From CAVSUR01 sp963731285 (GTDB taxonomy: Bacteria; Actinomycetota; Actinomycetes; Streptosporangiales; Streptosporangiaceae): a DNA stretch of 64,000 nt. The notes below the pieces were generated by a model that worked only from the letters and a program-made list of their open reading frames with translations, searched no databases and was not told the origin of the DNA. The first letter of the stretch is position 1. The number at the start of each line of letters is the position of its first letter. This document shows, piece by piece, positions 27,662 to 35,116 of this stretch. The stretch covers positions 124,001 through 188,000 of the forward strand of contig CAVSUR010000009.1 of NCBI GenBank assembly GCA_963731285.1, read 5' to 3'. A program made the position numbers and the translations under genes.

Positions 27662-28204
27662 ATGTCCCATCTGCTGGGCGAGGACACAGAAGACACGGCG
27701 CGGTGGTGGCAGGCCTACCTGCTCGCCGAGAACGACGAGGCCGGTGAGCTTCGTGAGCGTTCCGCAGCCGGAGACAATCATGCCAGGCGGCAGCTGGCCA
27801 GCTGGCTGTCTGACCGGGCCAGGACGGAGGAGGCCGTCGAGGCCATCCGCCCGCTGGCCGACGCCGGAGACGACGTGGCCGAGCTGTGGCTAGCCCGGTG
27901 GCTGGCTGACGGTGACCAGATCGATGAGCTGCGTCAGCGGGCCGGGGTCGGAAGCTACCACGCCTTGCTTGAGCTGGCCGGTCACGGGTGCCTGGAAGAG
28001 CTGCGCGCACTGGTTGCTGATCAGCGGCAACTGCTATCGGGCTGGCTGGCCAGGCAGCATGACATGAAGGTAGTGCGCTTGGCCGCGGATGTTGGAGACA
28101 ACGACGCCCGGCGGCGTCTGGAGCGCTGGCTGGACAGGCTGTGCGAGCGTGCCGCAGCTGGAGACGACCATGCCCGGCAATTTCTGGCCGAGTGGCCGGA
28201 CTGA
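27662..28204 (+). CDS. Sel1/TPR-like helical-repeat protein
   Basis: A 180-residue protein built of helical repeats of about 30-35 residues whose consensus is LRERSAAGDNHARRQLASWL / IRPLADAGDDVAELWLARWL / VRLAADVGDNDARRRLERWL, i.e. AGDxxAxxxLAxWL. Such repeat proteins normally act as interaction scaffolds; no catalytic domain is present. The start ATG 27662 begins at a helix; the upstream in-frame extension to 27590 is possible but lacks repeat character. It lies between att copy 3 and the ars cluster and seems intact. Confidence 0.6.
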   Translation: MSHLLGEDTEDTARWWQAYLLAENDEAGELRERSAAGDNHARRQLASWLSDRARTEEAVEAIRPLADAGDDVAELWLARWLADGDQIDELRQRAGVGSYHALLELAGHGCLEELRALVADQRQLLSGWLARQHDMKVVRLAADVGDNDARRRLERWLDRLCERAAAGDDHARQFLAEWPD

Positions 28205-28620
28205 TCATGACGCGTGAACTTGGCCGGTGACCATGACTGGCGCACCGGAGTCGTCGTCGAGCACGACACGGCCGCCCAGGGCCGGGTGAGGAAGGCGGTG
28301 ACCTGGCGGCGCTGCCCGGACCCGGCGATGGGACCGGAGGGGCCGGTGTAAACCTCGGTCGGGATGATGGCAAGGGCGCCCCCATATCCGGACACTCAGC
28401 GCGGGGGTATTCGAACGTCCAGCCGGACCACCGGTGAAGGCCATTATGAGGCGCGCTCGTCGGTGGGCGGCTATTCCCGGCGAAGGCCAACCAGGTGGCC
28501 GCAGCGCCCGCAGCGCGCCAGCGCGAGGGCGGACGACGTTGAGGCCCGCAAGGACCGGCGCAGGCTTGGCTGGCCCGAGACTCCTCTGGGGGCGGCCATC
28601 GGAATCGGCCCGAGTGCATC
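28205..28620. other. no gene recognised
   Basis: 416 bases. A minus-strand frame ending at 28205 (HPALGGRVVLDDDSGAPVMV) looks protein-like but has no start, no recognisable family and frame breaks nearby; it could be the tail of another decayed gene. Confidence 0.35.
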
Positions 28621-28914
28621 TCAGAGCGCCTGGTGACCTGGCGGTGTGGTGTCTTGGCCGAGGGTCACCGGTCTCGCCTGAAGATCAGGGTGGCGCAGGA
28701 ATCTGCCCACGAGCCGGGCAGGTCCGCCGATGCAGCTCCCGTCGTCGTCCCACAGCGTAGAAACCAGCCACGAGCGATCGGCCGGGAACATCAAGTTGGG
28801 CAAGACGCCCTTCCAGAACGACCCAGGGCCGGTCTGGCGCCAGGTGGCGGCCTGCTTAGCCCCCGCCTCTACCAGCACGTAATGCCATCCGGAATGCAAG
28901 GTCACCATCGGCAC
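28621..28914 (-). CDS. hypothetical protein, possibly 5'-truncated
   Basis: 97 codons from ATG 28914: MVTLHSGWHYVLVEAGAKQA, SFWKGVLPNLMFPADRSWLV, STLWDDDGSCIGGPARLVGR. The same frame continues upstream as WWLGYLDTGADDIVFPGVP without a start until a TAA near 28985, and that part reads just as protein-like, so the annotated ATG may be internal to a truncated gene. Trp/Gly-rich and globular; family not recognised. Confidence 0.5.
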   Translation of the reverse strand: MPMVTLHSGWHYVLVEAGAKQAATWRQTGPGSFWKGVLPNLMFPADRSWLVSTLWDDDGSCIGGPARLVGRFLRHPDLQARPVTLGQDTTPPGHQAL

Positions 28915-29044
28915 ACCCGGGAAGACAATGTCATCTGCGCCGGTGTCGAGGTACCCAAGCCACCAGACCGACGTCGGAAGTTACCGTGATGCAGCGGCCG
29001 GCCCGCCGGGGTCAGGAGGACGGGAAAGTGGCGGGGATCTGTAG

Positions 29045-29452
29045 TCACTCGATGGTGGTGAGCGCTTCGAGCAGATCGTGGGTTCGCTGTGCGATTTCGT
29101 CGCGGATCGGGCGGATGGCGGGGAGGCCGAGTCCTGCGGGGTCGGGGAGGTCCCAGTCGAGGTAGCGCTTGCCGGGGTAGACGGGGCAGGCGTCGCCGCA
29201 GCCCATGGTGATGACGATGTCGGCGCCCTGCACCTTGCCGGTGGTGAGGGACTTGGGGAACTCGCGGGAGATATCCAGGCCGATTTCGGCCATGGCCTGG
29301 ACGACGGCAGGATTGAGCTGGCTGGCGGGCTGTGATCCGGCGGAGGTGACTCGGACCCGCCCGGCGGCCTGGTGCTCGAGCAGGGCGGCGGCCATTTGGG
29401 ACCGGCCCGCATTGTGGGTGCAGACGAACAGCACCTCAGGGATGTCAGCCAT
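29045..29452 (-). CDS. arsC: arsenate reductase, LMW-phosphatase (thioredoxin-coupled) type
   Basis: A 135-residue reductase that converts As(V) to As(III). The P-loop CTHNAGRS at residues 11-18 carries the nucleophile Cys11, and the redox pair Cys85/Cys89 sits in MGCGDACPVYPGKRYLDW, as in thioredoxin- or mycoredoxin-dependent ArsC. It is the last gene of a leftward run starting with arsI, with an aquaporin relic between them. Intact and of normal length. Confidence 0.95.
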   Translation of the reverse strand: MADIPEVLFVCTHNAGRSQMAAALLEHQAAGRVRVTSAGSQPASQLNPAVVQAMAEIGLDISREFPKSLTTGKVQGADIVITMGCGDACPVYPGKRYLDWDLPDPAGLGLPAIRPIRDEIAQRTHDLLEALTTIE

Positions 29453-29590
29453 GGTGAGCGCCTTTCAGGTTCTGGCCTGGCCCCCGGGGCGGCCTGGCCC
29501 GCAGTGTCCAGGTCGCGGGGCGGCGACGCCGGAGGCGGCAGGCGCGGTGATGCCGGGGTACAGGGCCCCCGTGTCGCCGTAGGACCGGCG

Positions 29591-29686
29591 CTAGGCGGCG
29601 ATGCCCGAGCCGATGACACGGCCACGAGGAAGCCGCTGCCCAGCAGCTCCGCGAGCAGTCGCCGCCACAGCGCCGTGCCAGTTCAT
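29591..29686 (-). pseudogene. aquaporin (arsenite channel-like) N-terminal relic
   Basis: About 30 codons from ATG 29686. Joined over two frame changes the strand reads MNWHGAV, RRLLAELLGSGFLVAV, VIGSGIAA then a stop at 29591. RLLAELLGTGFLVAxVIGSGIAA is the first transmembrane helix of MIP channels, including the arsenite-permeable AqpS kind found next to arsC. The rest of the channel is deleted. Very short, so the assignment depends on this one helix and on context. Confidence 0.5.
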
Positions 29687-29735
29687 TGCGTCAGCTGCTA
29701 GTCGGCGCGCTAGCAGCAGGGCGCGGCACCGGCGG

Positions 29736-30173
29736 TCACCGGATCGCCGGGCTCGCGGGCGTTCGCCCCGCAGCAGGCCGGCCGTCCTCCTCGCCGTAGA
29801 ACGTCGGGCTGTCCTCCAGCACCGTGTAGATCTCCCAGGACTCGCCGTTCGGGGCGCCCTGCACCCAGAACTTGTCCTGCTTGGCGTAACAGCAGGTCGT
29901 GTCGCGCTCCTCGACCGAGGCGAGGCCGACCTCGGCGAGGCGGCCCTGCTCAGCATCCACGGTGTCGGTGCCGGCCAGCTCGATGCCGAGGTGATTGAGG
30001 CTGCCGCCCTGGCCGGGGTTCTCCATCAGGATGAGCTTGAGCGGAGGATCGGCGATCGCGAAGTTGGCGTAGCCGGGGCGGCGCTTGGCGGGCTCGGTGC
30101 CGAACAGCCTGGAGTAGAAGGTCACGGCGTCATCGAGATCGTTGACGTTGAGCGCGAGCTGGACGCGGGACAT
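29736..30173 (-). CDS. arsI: ArsI/CadI-family dioxygenase (C-As lyase-like)
   Basis: A 145-residue vicinal-oxygen-chelate protein. Metal ligands expected for ArsI are present: Gln5, His61 (LNHLGIEL) and Glu114 (SWEIY), and the arsenical-binding Cys94-Cys95 pair lies in TTCCYAKQDKFWV. ArsI uses Fe(II) and O2 to split the C-As bond of trivalent methyl- or aryl-arsenicals; CadI relatives are metal-induced proteins of the same family. ATG 30173 is the first of the conserved sequence; the longer frame to 30206 was rejected. It is divergent from arsR across a 89-base gap. Confidence 0.87.
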   Translation of the reverse strand: MSRVQLALNVNDLDDAVTFYSRLFGTEPAKRRPGYANFAIADPPLKLILMENPGQGGSLNHLGIELAGTDTVDAEQGRLAEVGLASVEERDTTCCYAKQDKFWVQGAPNGESWEIYTVLEDSPTFYGEEDGRPAAGRTPASPAIR

Positions 30174-30202
30174 GGCTGCCTCCCGATTGCGGACTTTGAT
30201 GA

Positions 30203-30262
30203 GCATCTATGTCTGACGTCCCGAGCTTGCCACCAGACATCGGCCTCTGTCAATATAGACGC
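30203..30262. promoter_or_regulatory. candidate ArsR operator in the arsI-arsR divergent promoter
   Basis: GCATCTATGTCTGAC at 30203-30217 faces its near-complement TGTCAATATAGACGC at 30248-30262 (arms match apart from one indel and two substitutions), centred in the gap between the two divergent genes. ArsR repressors bind AT-rich dyads around the -35/-10 region. The right arm ends at the arsR start codon, which would allow autoregulation. Confidence 0.4.
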
Positions 30263-30622
30263 ATGTCGAATTCTCTGGCCCTGCTGACCCCGGCGGACTC
30301 CGCGGCCTGCTGCTCGCCGCTGTCCGCGCAGCCGCTGACGATGGACCAGGCCGAGCAGGTTGCGCCGCTGCTCAAGGCCCTGGCCGACCCAGTGCGGCTG
30401 CGGCTGCTGTCCCTGGTCGCCTCGCATGAAGGCGGCGAGGCGTGCGTCTGCGACCTGAACGATGCGTTCGACCTGTCCCAGCCGACGATCAGCCATCACA
30501 TGAAGGTGCTGCACGAGACCGGGCTGGTGGACCGGGACAAGCGCGGGGTGTGGGTGTATTACCGGGCCCGGCCGCAGGCCCTGGCCGCCATTGGCGTCCT
30601 GATCGGCTGTCCCCCTCAGTAA
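30263..30622 (+). CDS. arsR: ArsR-family arsenic-responsive repressor
   Basis: A 119-residue winged-helix repressor. The metal-sensing motif CVCDL lies at residues 61-65, the recognition helix reads LSQPTISHHMKVLHETGLV, and an extra Cys pair (Cys16-Cys17) in the N-terminal tail could provide a third thiol ligand. ATG 30263 starts the protein; the longer frame from 30209 crosses the operator. The next gene, arsM, starts 27 bases after the stop, so the two form an operon. Confidence 0.92.
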   Translation: MSNSLALLTPADSAACCSPLSAQPLTMDQAEQVAPLLKALADPVRLRLLSLVASHEGGEACVCDLNDAFDLSQPTISHHMKVLHETGLVDRDKRGVWVYYRARPQALAAIGVLIGCPPQ

Positions 30623-30649
30623 CCAGGCACATCGACTGGAACGGCCCCT

Positions 30650-31405
30650 ATGACCAGAGCAGATGAGCTAGCCGGCGTCCGCCAGCGGGTACGCGCGCGG
30701 TACGCCAGCGCCGCCGCCACGGTCGCCAACGGCGGCATCCCGGCCTGCGGTGACTCCTGCGCTGGCGAGGACGAGACCGGAACCGGAGCAGTGCTGTACT
30801 CCGGCGCCGAGCAGGACGAAGTTCCCGAAGCCGCGGTCACCGCGAGCCTGGGCTGCGGCAACCCGATCGCCGTCGCTGACCTGCGGGACGGCGAGACCGT
30901 CCTGGACCTCGGCTCCGGCGGCGGCATCGATGTCCTGCTGTCGGCCCGCAGGGTCGGCCCGGCCGGGAAGGCATACGGCCTGGACATGACCGAGGAGATG
31001 CTCAGCCTGGCCCGAGCCAGTGCAGCCAGGGCTGGCGCGCCCAACGTCGAGTTCCTCCAGGGCCACATCGAGGCGATACCCCTGCCCGACAGCTCCGTAG
31101 ACGTGATCATCTCCAACTGCGTCATCAACCTGTCCGCAGACAAGGCCGCCGTCTTCGCCGAGAGCTTCCGCGTCCTGCGGCCCGGAGGCCGCATCGGGGT
31201 CTCCGACATCCTCGCCGAAGATCAGCTCACCCCGGCCGAGCGAGCCCAGCGCGGCGGTCTGGTCGGCTGCATTGCCGGAGCCCTCTCATTCACCGAATAC
31301 CGGAACGGCCTGACCCGGGCAGGCTTCACCGGCATCGCCATCACCCGGTCGCATCAGGTCGCCGACGGCCTGCACTCCGCCATCATCCGCGCCACCAGGC
31401 CATGA
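30650..31405 (+). CDS. arsM: arsenite S-adenosylmethionine methyltransferase
   Basis: A 251-residue methyltransferase that turns As(III) into methylated, partly volatile species. The SAM motif DLGSGGGID is at 86-94. Cysteines at 33, 37, 69 (LGCGNP), 157 (SNCVINLS) and 207 (GLVGCIAGAL) match the As(III)-binding cysteines of characterised ArsM enzymes. Co-transcribed with arsR. It sits opposite arsI, whose known activity removes methyl groups from arsenic. Confidence 0.94.
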   Translation: MTRADELAGVRQRVRARYASAAATVANGGIPACGDSCAGEDETGTGAVLYSGAEQDEVPEAAVTASLGCGNPIAVADLRDGETVLDLGSGGGIDVLLSARRVGPAGKAYGLDMTEEMLSLARASAARAGAPNVEFLQGHIEAIPLPDSSVDVIISNCVINLSADKAAVFAESFRVLRPGGRIGVSDILAEDQLTPAERAQRGGLVGCIAGALSFTEYRNGLTRAGFTGIAITRSHQVADGLHSAIIRATRP

Positions 31406-31463
31406 CCGGCCCGCCCAAGGGTGCGCGTGCCAGATGACCTGGGCCAGAACAGGTGCGCCGCAG

Positions 31464-31494
31464 GCCGCCGGTCCGATTCCGACACGCGGCTCCA
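31464..31494. repeat. degenerate tRNA-Thr 3'-end copy
   Basis: 31 bases ending in GGCTCCA match the tRNA-Thr T-arm/acceptor with four mismatches, in the same orientation as the other copies. It may be the oldest right boundary of the island array, or the tail of an unrelated tRNA-like sequence. Confidence 0.45.
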
Positions 31495-31537
31495 GCAGAA
31501 CAGCCCGTGAGAGACCCGCAGTGGCCTCCTTGCGTGA

Positions 31538-32029
31538 TCACGGCGGGTTTTCCCGGGCAGGGATGGCCTTGGTGAGCCGGATGTCTTCTCCGTGATATCC
31601 AAGGGCGGCGTAGAGGTTCCTCGCGGGCTGGTTGGCCGCCCCGGTTTCCAGGGTGAGGAACGGCAGGCCGCGGCGGGCTGCCCATGCTTCGGCGGCGGTC
31701 ATCAGCTGGGTGGCTATCCCGCGTCGTTCCATTCCGGCCTGGACGACGAGTTCGCCGACGTAGGCGTCGACCTGGCCGGTGAAATGGGTGCGCTCGCTGA
31801 GGGTCACCAGCCCGACGATGCTGTTGCCGTCCGCGGCGACGTAGCAGGCATGGCCGGGCTGGCTGAGAGCATCGACGGAATCGCGGACCCAGATTTGCAC
31901 AGCGGTCAGCACGGCCGCCGGGTCGCGCCATGAGGCAGCCCCTTCAGTCAGCCGCGGCGCGAGGGCCATCACCTGGCTGCGGTCAGCGGGCTGGTAGGGG
32001 CGGATGCGGATGGTCATCTGATCTGCCAT
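31538..32029 (-). CDS. GNAT-family N-acetyltransferase
   Basis: A 163-residue acetyltransferase. The acetyl-CoA-binding motif is VQAGMERRGIATQLMTAAEA (Q/RxxGxG/A variant with RRGIA), preceded by the beta-4 strand DAYVGELVV and followed by LTLETGAANQPARNLYAALG. Such enzymes acetylate small amines or protein termini; the substrate is unknown. ATG 32029 or 32017 could be the start. It is the first clean core-like gene right of the island array. Confidence 0.88.
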   Translation of the reverse strand: MADQMTIRIRPYQPADRSQVMALAPRLTEGAASWRDPAAVLTAVQIWVRDSVDALSQPGHACYVAADGNSIVGLVTLSERTHFTGQVDAYVGELVVQAGMERRGIATQLMTAAEAWAARRGLPFLTLETGAANQPARNLYAALGYHGEDIRLTKAIPARENPP

Positions 32030-32377
32030 GCAGCGAGCCTGCCACGTGATATCCGCTGGGAAACATCTCTGGCCGCGGTTCGTGCCGCCGGGTCAGCATG
32101 GCGGCTCGAAGTAGGGGATGTGGTCGCTTGCGCTGCGGCGGGTGACCTCATCGTCATGATCATCATGACGCTCACCTTAGGCCGCGCTGCCGCGATAGCC
32201 GTTCCGTGGGCGGCGGACCCGTCCCATAACGCGGTCGCGGAGACCCGGAAATCAAGGCCCGTCCTGTAGGGGCGGCACTCCAGGGTCCCGCTGTTTGGAG
32301 AAGCCCGCGGTGATAGCGATGAGCGCGGCGATCCGCCGCAGTCATAAGGGTAAGGAGCAGAAACGGAGAACCTTGCC
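32030..32377. other. divergent promoter region with a palindrome
   Basis: 348 bases between the GNAT gene and the GyrI-like gene, both transcribed away from it. It carries the perfect 19-base palindrome at 32152-32170; otherwise no gene is seen. A weak GGTAAGGAG ribosome-binding site for the GyrI-like gene lies near 32350. Confidence 0.5.
32152..32170. promoter_or_regulatory. perfect 19-base palindrome, candidate operator
   Basis: CGTCATGAT-C-ATCATGACG, two perfect nine-base arms around a single C, in the GNAT/GyrI-like divergent promoter region. Perfect symmetric AT-rich dyads of this size usually bind dimeric repressors; the regulator is not evident in the window. Confidence 0.45.
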
Positions 32378-32926
32378 ATGAAGCCAGACCCGCAGATTCA
32401 GCAACGTCAGGTGCGGCCGTACCTGGGTATCAGCATGGCCGTCACCATGCAGAGCCTCTCGGAGGCAGTCGACGAGGGATTTCCTGAGCTATCCGGGTGG
32501 CTGGCCGGGCACGGCATCACGCCGGCTGGGCCGCCCTTCATTCGCTACCTCGTGACCGACATGGAGAACGAACTTCAGGTGGAGCTGGCCGTTCCGGTCG
32601 TCGCGGAAGTGGAGGGCGATGACCGCATCCGCTACGGCGTCCTGCCTGCCGGGCGGTCCGTGACGCTGCGGCAAGTCGGGCCGTATGACGGGCTCATCGC
32701 CAGCAACGCCGCGGTGCAGGCGTGGGCGCGGGAGCACGGCATCGAGATGGGCACCTGGGACACCGGGCGCGGCTCGGCCTGGCGCGGCCGGGTCGAGCAC
32801 TACCTGACTGACCCTTCGGCCGAGCCCGATCCCGCGAAGTGGGAGGTCGATGTGGCATACCTCGTAACCGGCGGCCAACATCGACCGATCTCGCACTCCA
32901 ACGATGAAGAAAGCTCCAGCGGCTGA
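32378..32926 (+). CDS. GyrI-like effector-binding domain protein
   Basis: A 182-residue stand-alone GyrI-like (AraC effector-binding/SHS2) protein: RPYLGISMAVTMQSLSEAVD, PPFIRYLVTDMENELQVELA, GVLPAGRSVTLRQVGPYDGL and WRGRVEHYLTDPSAEPDPAKWEV (last part shown as motif only) follow the duplicated fold with the conserved acidic tail. These proteins bind hydrophobic small molecules, and some act as ligand-binding or hydrolytic proteins. No DNA-binding domain is attached. ATG 32378 follows AAGGAG. Confidence 0.82.
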   Translation: MKPDPQIQQRQVRPYLGISMAVTMQSLSEAVDEGFPELSGWLAGHGITPAGPPFIRYLVTDMENELQVELAVPVVAEVEGDDRIRYGVLPAGRSVTLRQVGPYDGLIASNAAVQAWAREHGIEMGTWDTGRGSAWRGRVEHYLTDPSAEPDPAKWEVDVAYLVTGGQHRPISHSNDEESSSG

Positions 32927-33249
32927 CACGATCCCCGGCTTGCCCGGACCGGCCGCCGCGGACTGGCGCATGGCCATCCATCCCCGCCAGCCCGATGATC
33001 GAGGTTGCCGCCTTCGATCGGACAGTGCCGTATCCCGGCTGCGGACAGCAGGTCATGGATCTCGGCGCCGCCGATGCTCTCGCCGGCACCGGAGCGCCCG
33101 CCGATGAACAGCGTCTCGCTACGCCGGGTCACCGAAGCACACTAGTTTCAGTCCAGCCGAGGCGCGGCGAAGGTACCGGGACGTGGGTAATTCCCGTTGG
33201 GTTAGCCTGGCGGGATTCCCGTATCCGCGATCGCCGCGAGGGGCTGAGC
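32927..33249. other. intergenic, no gene recognised
   Basis: 323 bases. Frames here (for example PGCGQQVMDLGAADALAG) are short and unsupported. The last 60 bases presumably hold the promoter of the dehydrogenase gene. Confidence 0.45.
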
Positions 33250-34224
33250 ATGCGCGCTGACGACATACGCAGGGTGCTGGTGATCGGCAGCGGGCACATG
33301 GGACTGCAGATCGGGCTGCAGGCAGCGGCTCATGGCTGCGACGTCGTTCTGCACGACGCGGATCCGGCTGCTCTTGACGGGGCGAGGCAGCGCCTTCGCG
33401 GCTATGGCGAGGCGCCTGTGGCGGCGGGACACATTGACGTCGGCGAGCTGGAGCGAGCGCTAGCGAGGATCGAGTGCATTTCTGACCCGGCGGCTGCCGC
33501 GGACGGCGCCGATATCGTCAGTGAGTCGGTGCCAGAGGATCCGGATCTCAAGGGACGTGTCCTTGGCCAGTTCAACGGACTGTGCCCAGAGCGGACGGTC
33601 TTCACGACCAATACCTCGACGCTGCTCCCGTCGATGTTCGCCGCGGCTACGGGGCGGCCCGACCGGTTCGCGGCCCTGCACTTTCACACCCCGGTGTGGT
33701 TGTCCAATGTCGTGGACGTGATGCCGCACGCCGGCACATCGGCGGCCACGACGGAGTGTCTCGTGGGCTTCGCCCGGCGGATCGGCCAGATCCCGATCCG
33801 CCTGCGCCAGGAAAGCTCCGGCTATGTGTTCAACGCTCTTTACACGGCGATCAACCGGGAGGCCCTCACGCTTGTCGCGAATGGCATCGCGTCAGCGGAG
33901 GACGTCGATCGCGCCTGGATGGGAATCATGAAAATGCCCGTTGGGCCCTTCGGCATGCTCGACGGTGTCGGCCTGGACACCGTCTGGCATATCACCGATT
34001 ACTGGGCCCGGCAGACACGCGACCCGCAGACGGCGGCCAACGCAAGTCTCGTCCGCGGATACCTAGACCGCGGGCGCCTGGGCGTCAAGAGCGGGCAGGG
34101 GTTCTACCTGTACCCCGACCCCGCCTACCAGGCGCCCGGTTTCCTGGAATCTGAGCCTGGCAGTGGCGGCAACGACGCGGCCAGCGGCATGCAGGCACCG
34201 GACGACGGCGCCCCGCGCCCATGA
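33250..34224 (+). CDS. 3-hydroxyacyl-CoA dehydrogenase family protein
   Basis: A 324-residue NAD-dependent dehydrogenase: GSGHMG at about 13-18 in the Rossmann fold, ESVPEDPDLKGRVL, TTNTSTLLPS, the catalytic-histidine region ALHFHTPVWLSNVVDV and the C-terminal all-helical domain with GPFGMLDGVGLDTVW. It oxidises 3-hydroxyacyl-CoA in fatty-acid or butyrate-type pathways. In the catalytic site the usual HFFNP is HFHTP, a variation seen in lambda-crystallin-like members, so the substrate may differ. ATG 33250 was chosen over the longer open frame from 32995. Confidence 0.87.
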   Translation: MRADDIRRVLVIGSGHMGLQIGLQAAAHGCDVVLHDADPAALDGARQRLRGYGEAPVAAGHIDVGELERALARIECISDPAAAADGADIVSESVPEDPDLKGRVLGQFNGLCPERTVFTTNTSTLLPSMFAAATGRPDRFAALHFHTPVWLSNVVDVMPHAGTSAATTECLVGFARRIGQIPIRLRQESSGYVFNALYTAINREALTLVANGIASAEDVDRAWMGIMKMPVGPFGMLDGVGLDTVWHITDYWARQTRDPQTAANASLVRGYLDRGRLGVKSGQGFYLYPDPAYQAPGFLESEPGSGGNDAASGMQAPDDGAPRP

Positions 34225-34345
34225 CCGGCCAGGCATCCGCACTGCACCCTTCCTGGTGGCGGGCACGCCTGCCCCGGCCGCGTTCCGGAGAGGTACGGTG
34301 AGGGGGACCATCTGCTGAGGCTGGCGGGCAGGGCGAGGAGACGGC

Positions 34346-35055
34346 GTGCTTGGCGACGGACGGCGAGCCCGCATCTTGGCCGCGGTCACCACGCAGGATG
34401 CCGCCGCCGGTGTCGGCGAGCTTGCGCAGCGGCGCTGCCGGTTCGCAGTGGACGAGATGGCCCAGTCCGGATGCGCGCTGGCGCTGATGTCGGGACCGGA
34501 GTCAGCGGATGTGCTTGCCGATGCCGGGTCGCATGCTCGAACGATCACCGGGCTGCAGATGGAACTGGGTGAGGGCCCCTGCCTGGAGGCTACGCGTCCG
34601 GGTTTCCGGTGTTGCTGCCCAACCTGGCCGCCGATGGCGCAAACCGCTGGCCAGCGTTCTCGGCGGCTGCCCTGGCGGCCGGCGTGCACGCCGAGTTTTC
34701 CCTGCCGCTGACGGCGGGCCTGAGCGGTATCGGCATGCTCGATCTGTGTCGTGACACGCCGGGCATGCTGAGTAACGAGCACCTGGCGGATGCCCTGACT
34801 GCGGCGGAGATCGCCCGGGACGCCGTGCTGTACCAGCAGTACGCACCAGGTCGCCCGGAGCTACCGGAGCTGCTGGAAACGGCCGGCACGGACCGGATCG
34901 TGATCCATCAGGCGACCGGGATGATCGCCGCGCAGGTGGAGGACACCGTGTCCAGCGCGCTCGCCCGGCTGCGTGCCGCGGCGTACGCGAGCGGGCGGTC
35001 GATATACGACCTTGCCCAAGATGTCGTTGAACGGCGGGTGCGGTTCGATGAATGA
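34346..35055 (+). CDS. GAF-ANTAR regulator 1 (one frame shift)
   Basis: About 235 residues in two frames joined near 34600. The N-terminal GAF domain (LMSGPESADVLADAGSHART, MELGEGPCLEA then VLLPNLAADG) is followed by a C-terminal ANTAR domain: IVIHQATGMIAAQVEDTVSS, LARLRAAAYASGRSIYDLAQ. ANTAR domains bind paired RNA hairpins and prevent transcription termination. Single-gene GAF-ANTAR proteins are numerous in actinomycetes and usually lack a known ligand. The next GAF-ANTAR gene starts 62 bases downstream. Confidence 0.85.
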
Positions 35056-35116
35056 GATCCGCGGCGGCCCCCAGGGCTGCCCCGGGAGTACCCATCAGGC
35101 TGCCCAGAGGGGTGAC

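Noticed and set aside
27555..28619. 354-codon minus-strand frame across the Sel1-like gene
   Set aside because: Arg/Pro/Ser-rich with no domain; the plus-strand repeat protein explains the region.
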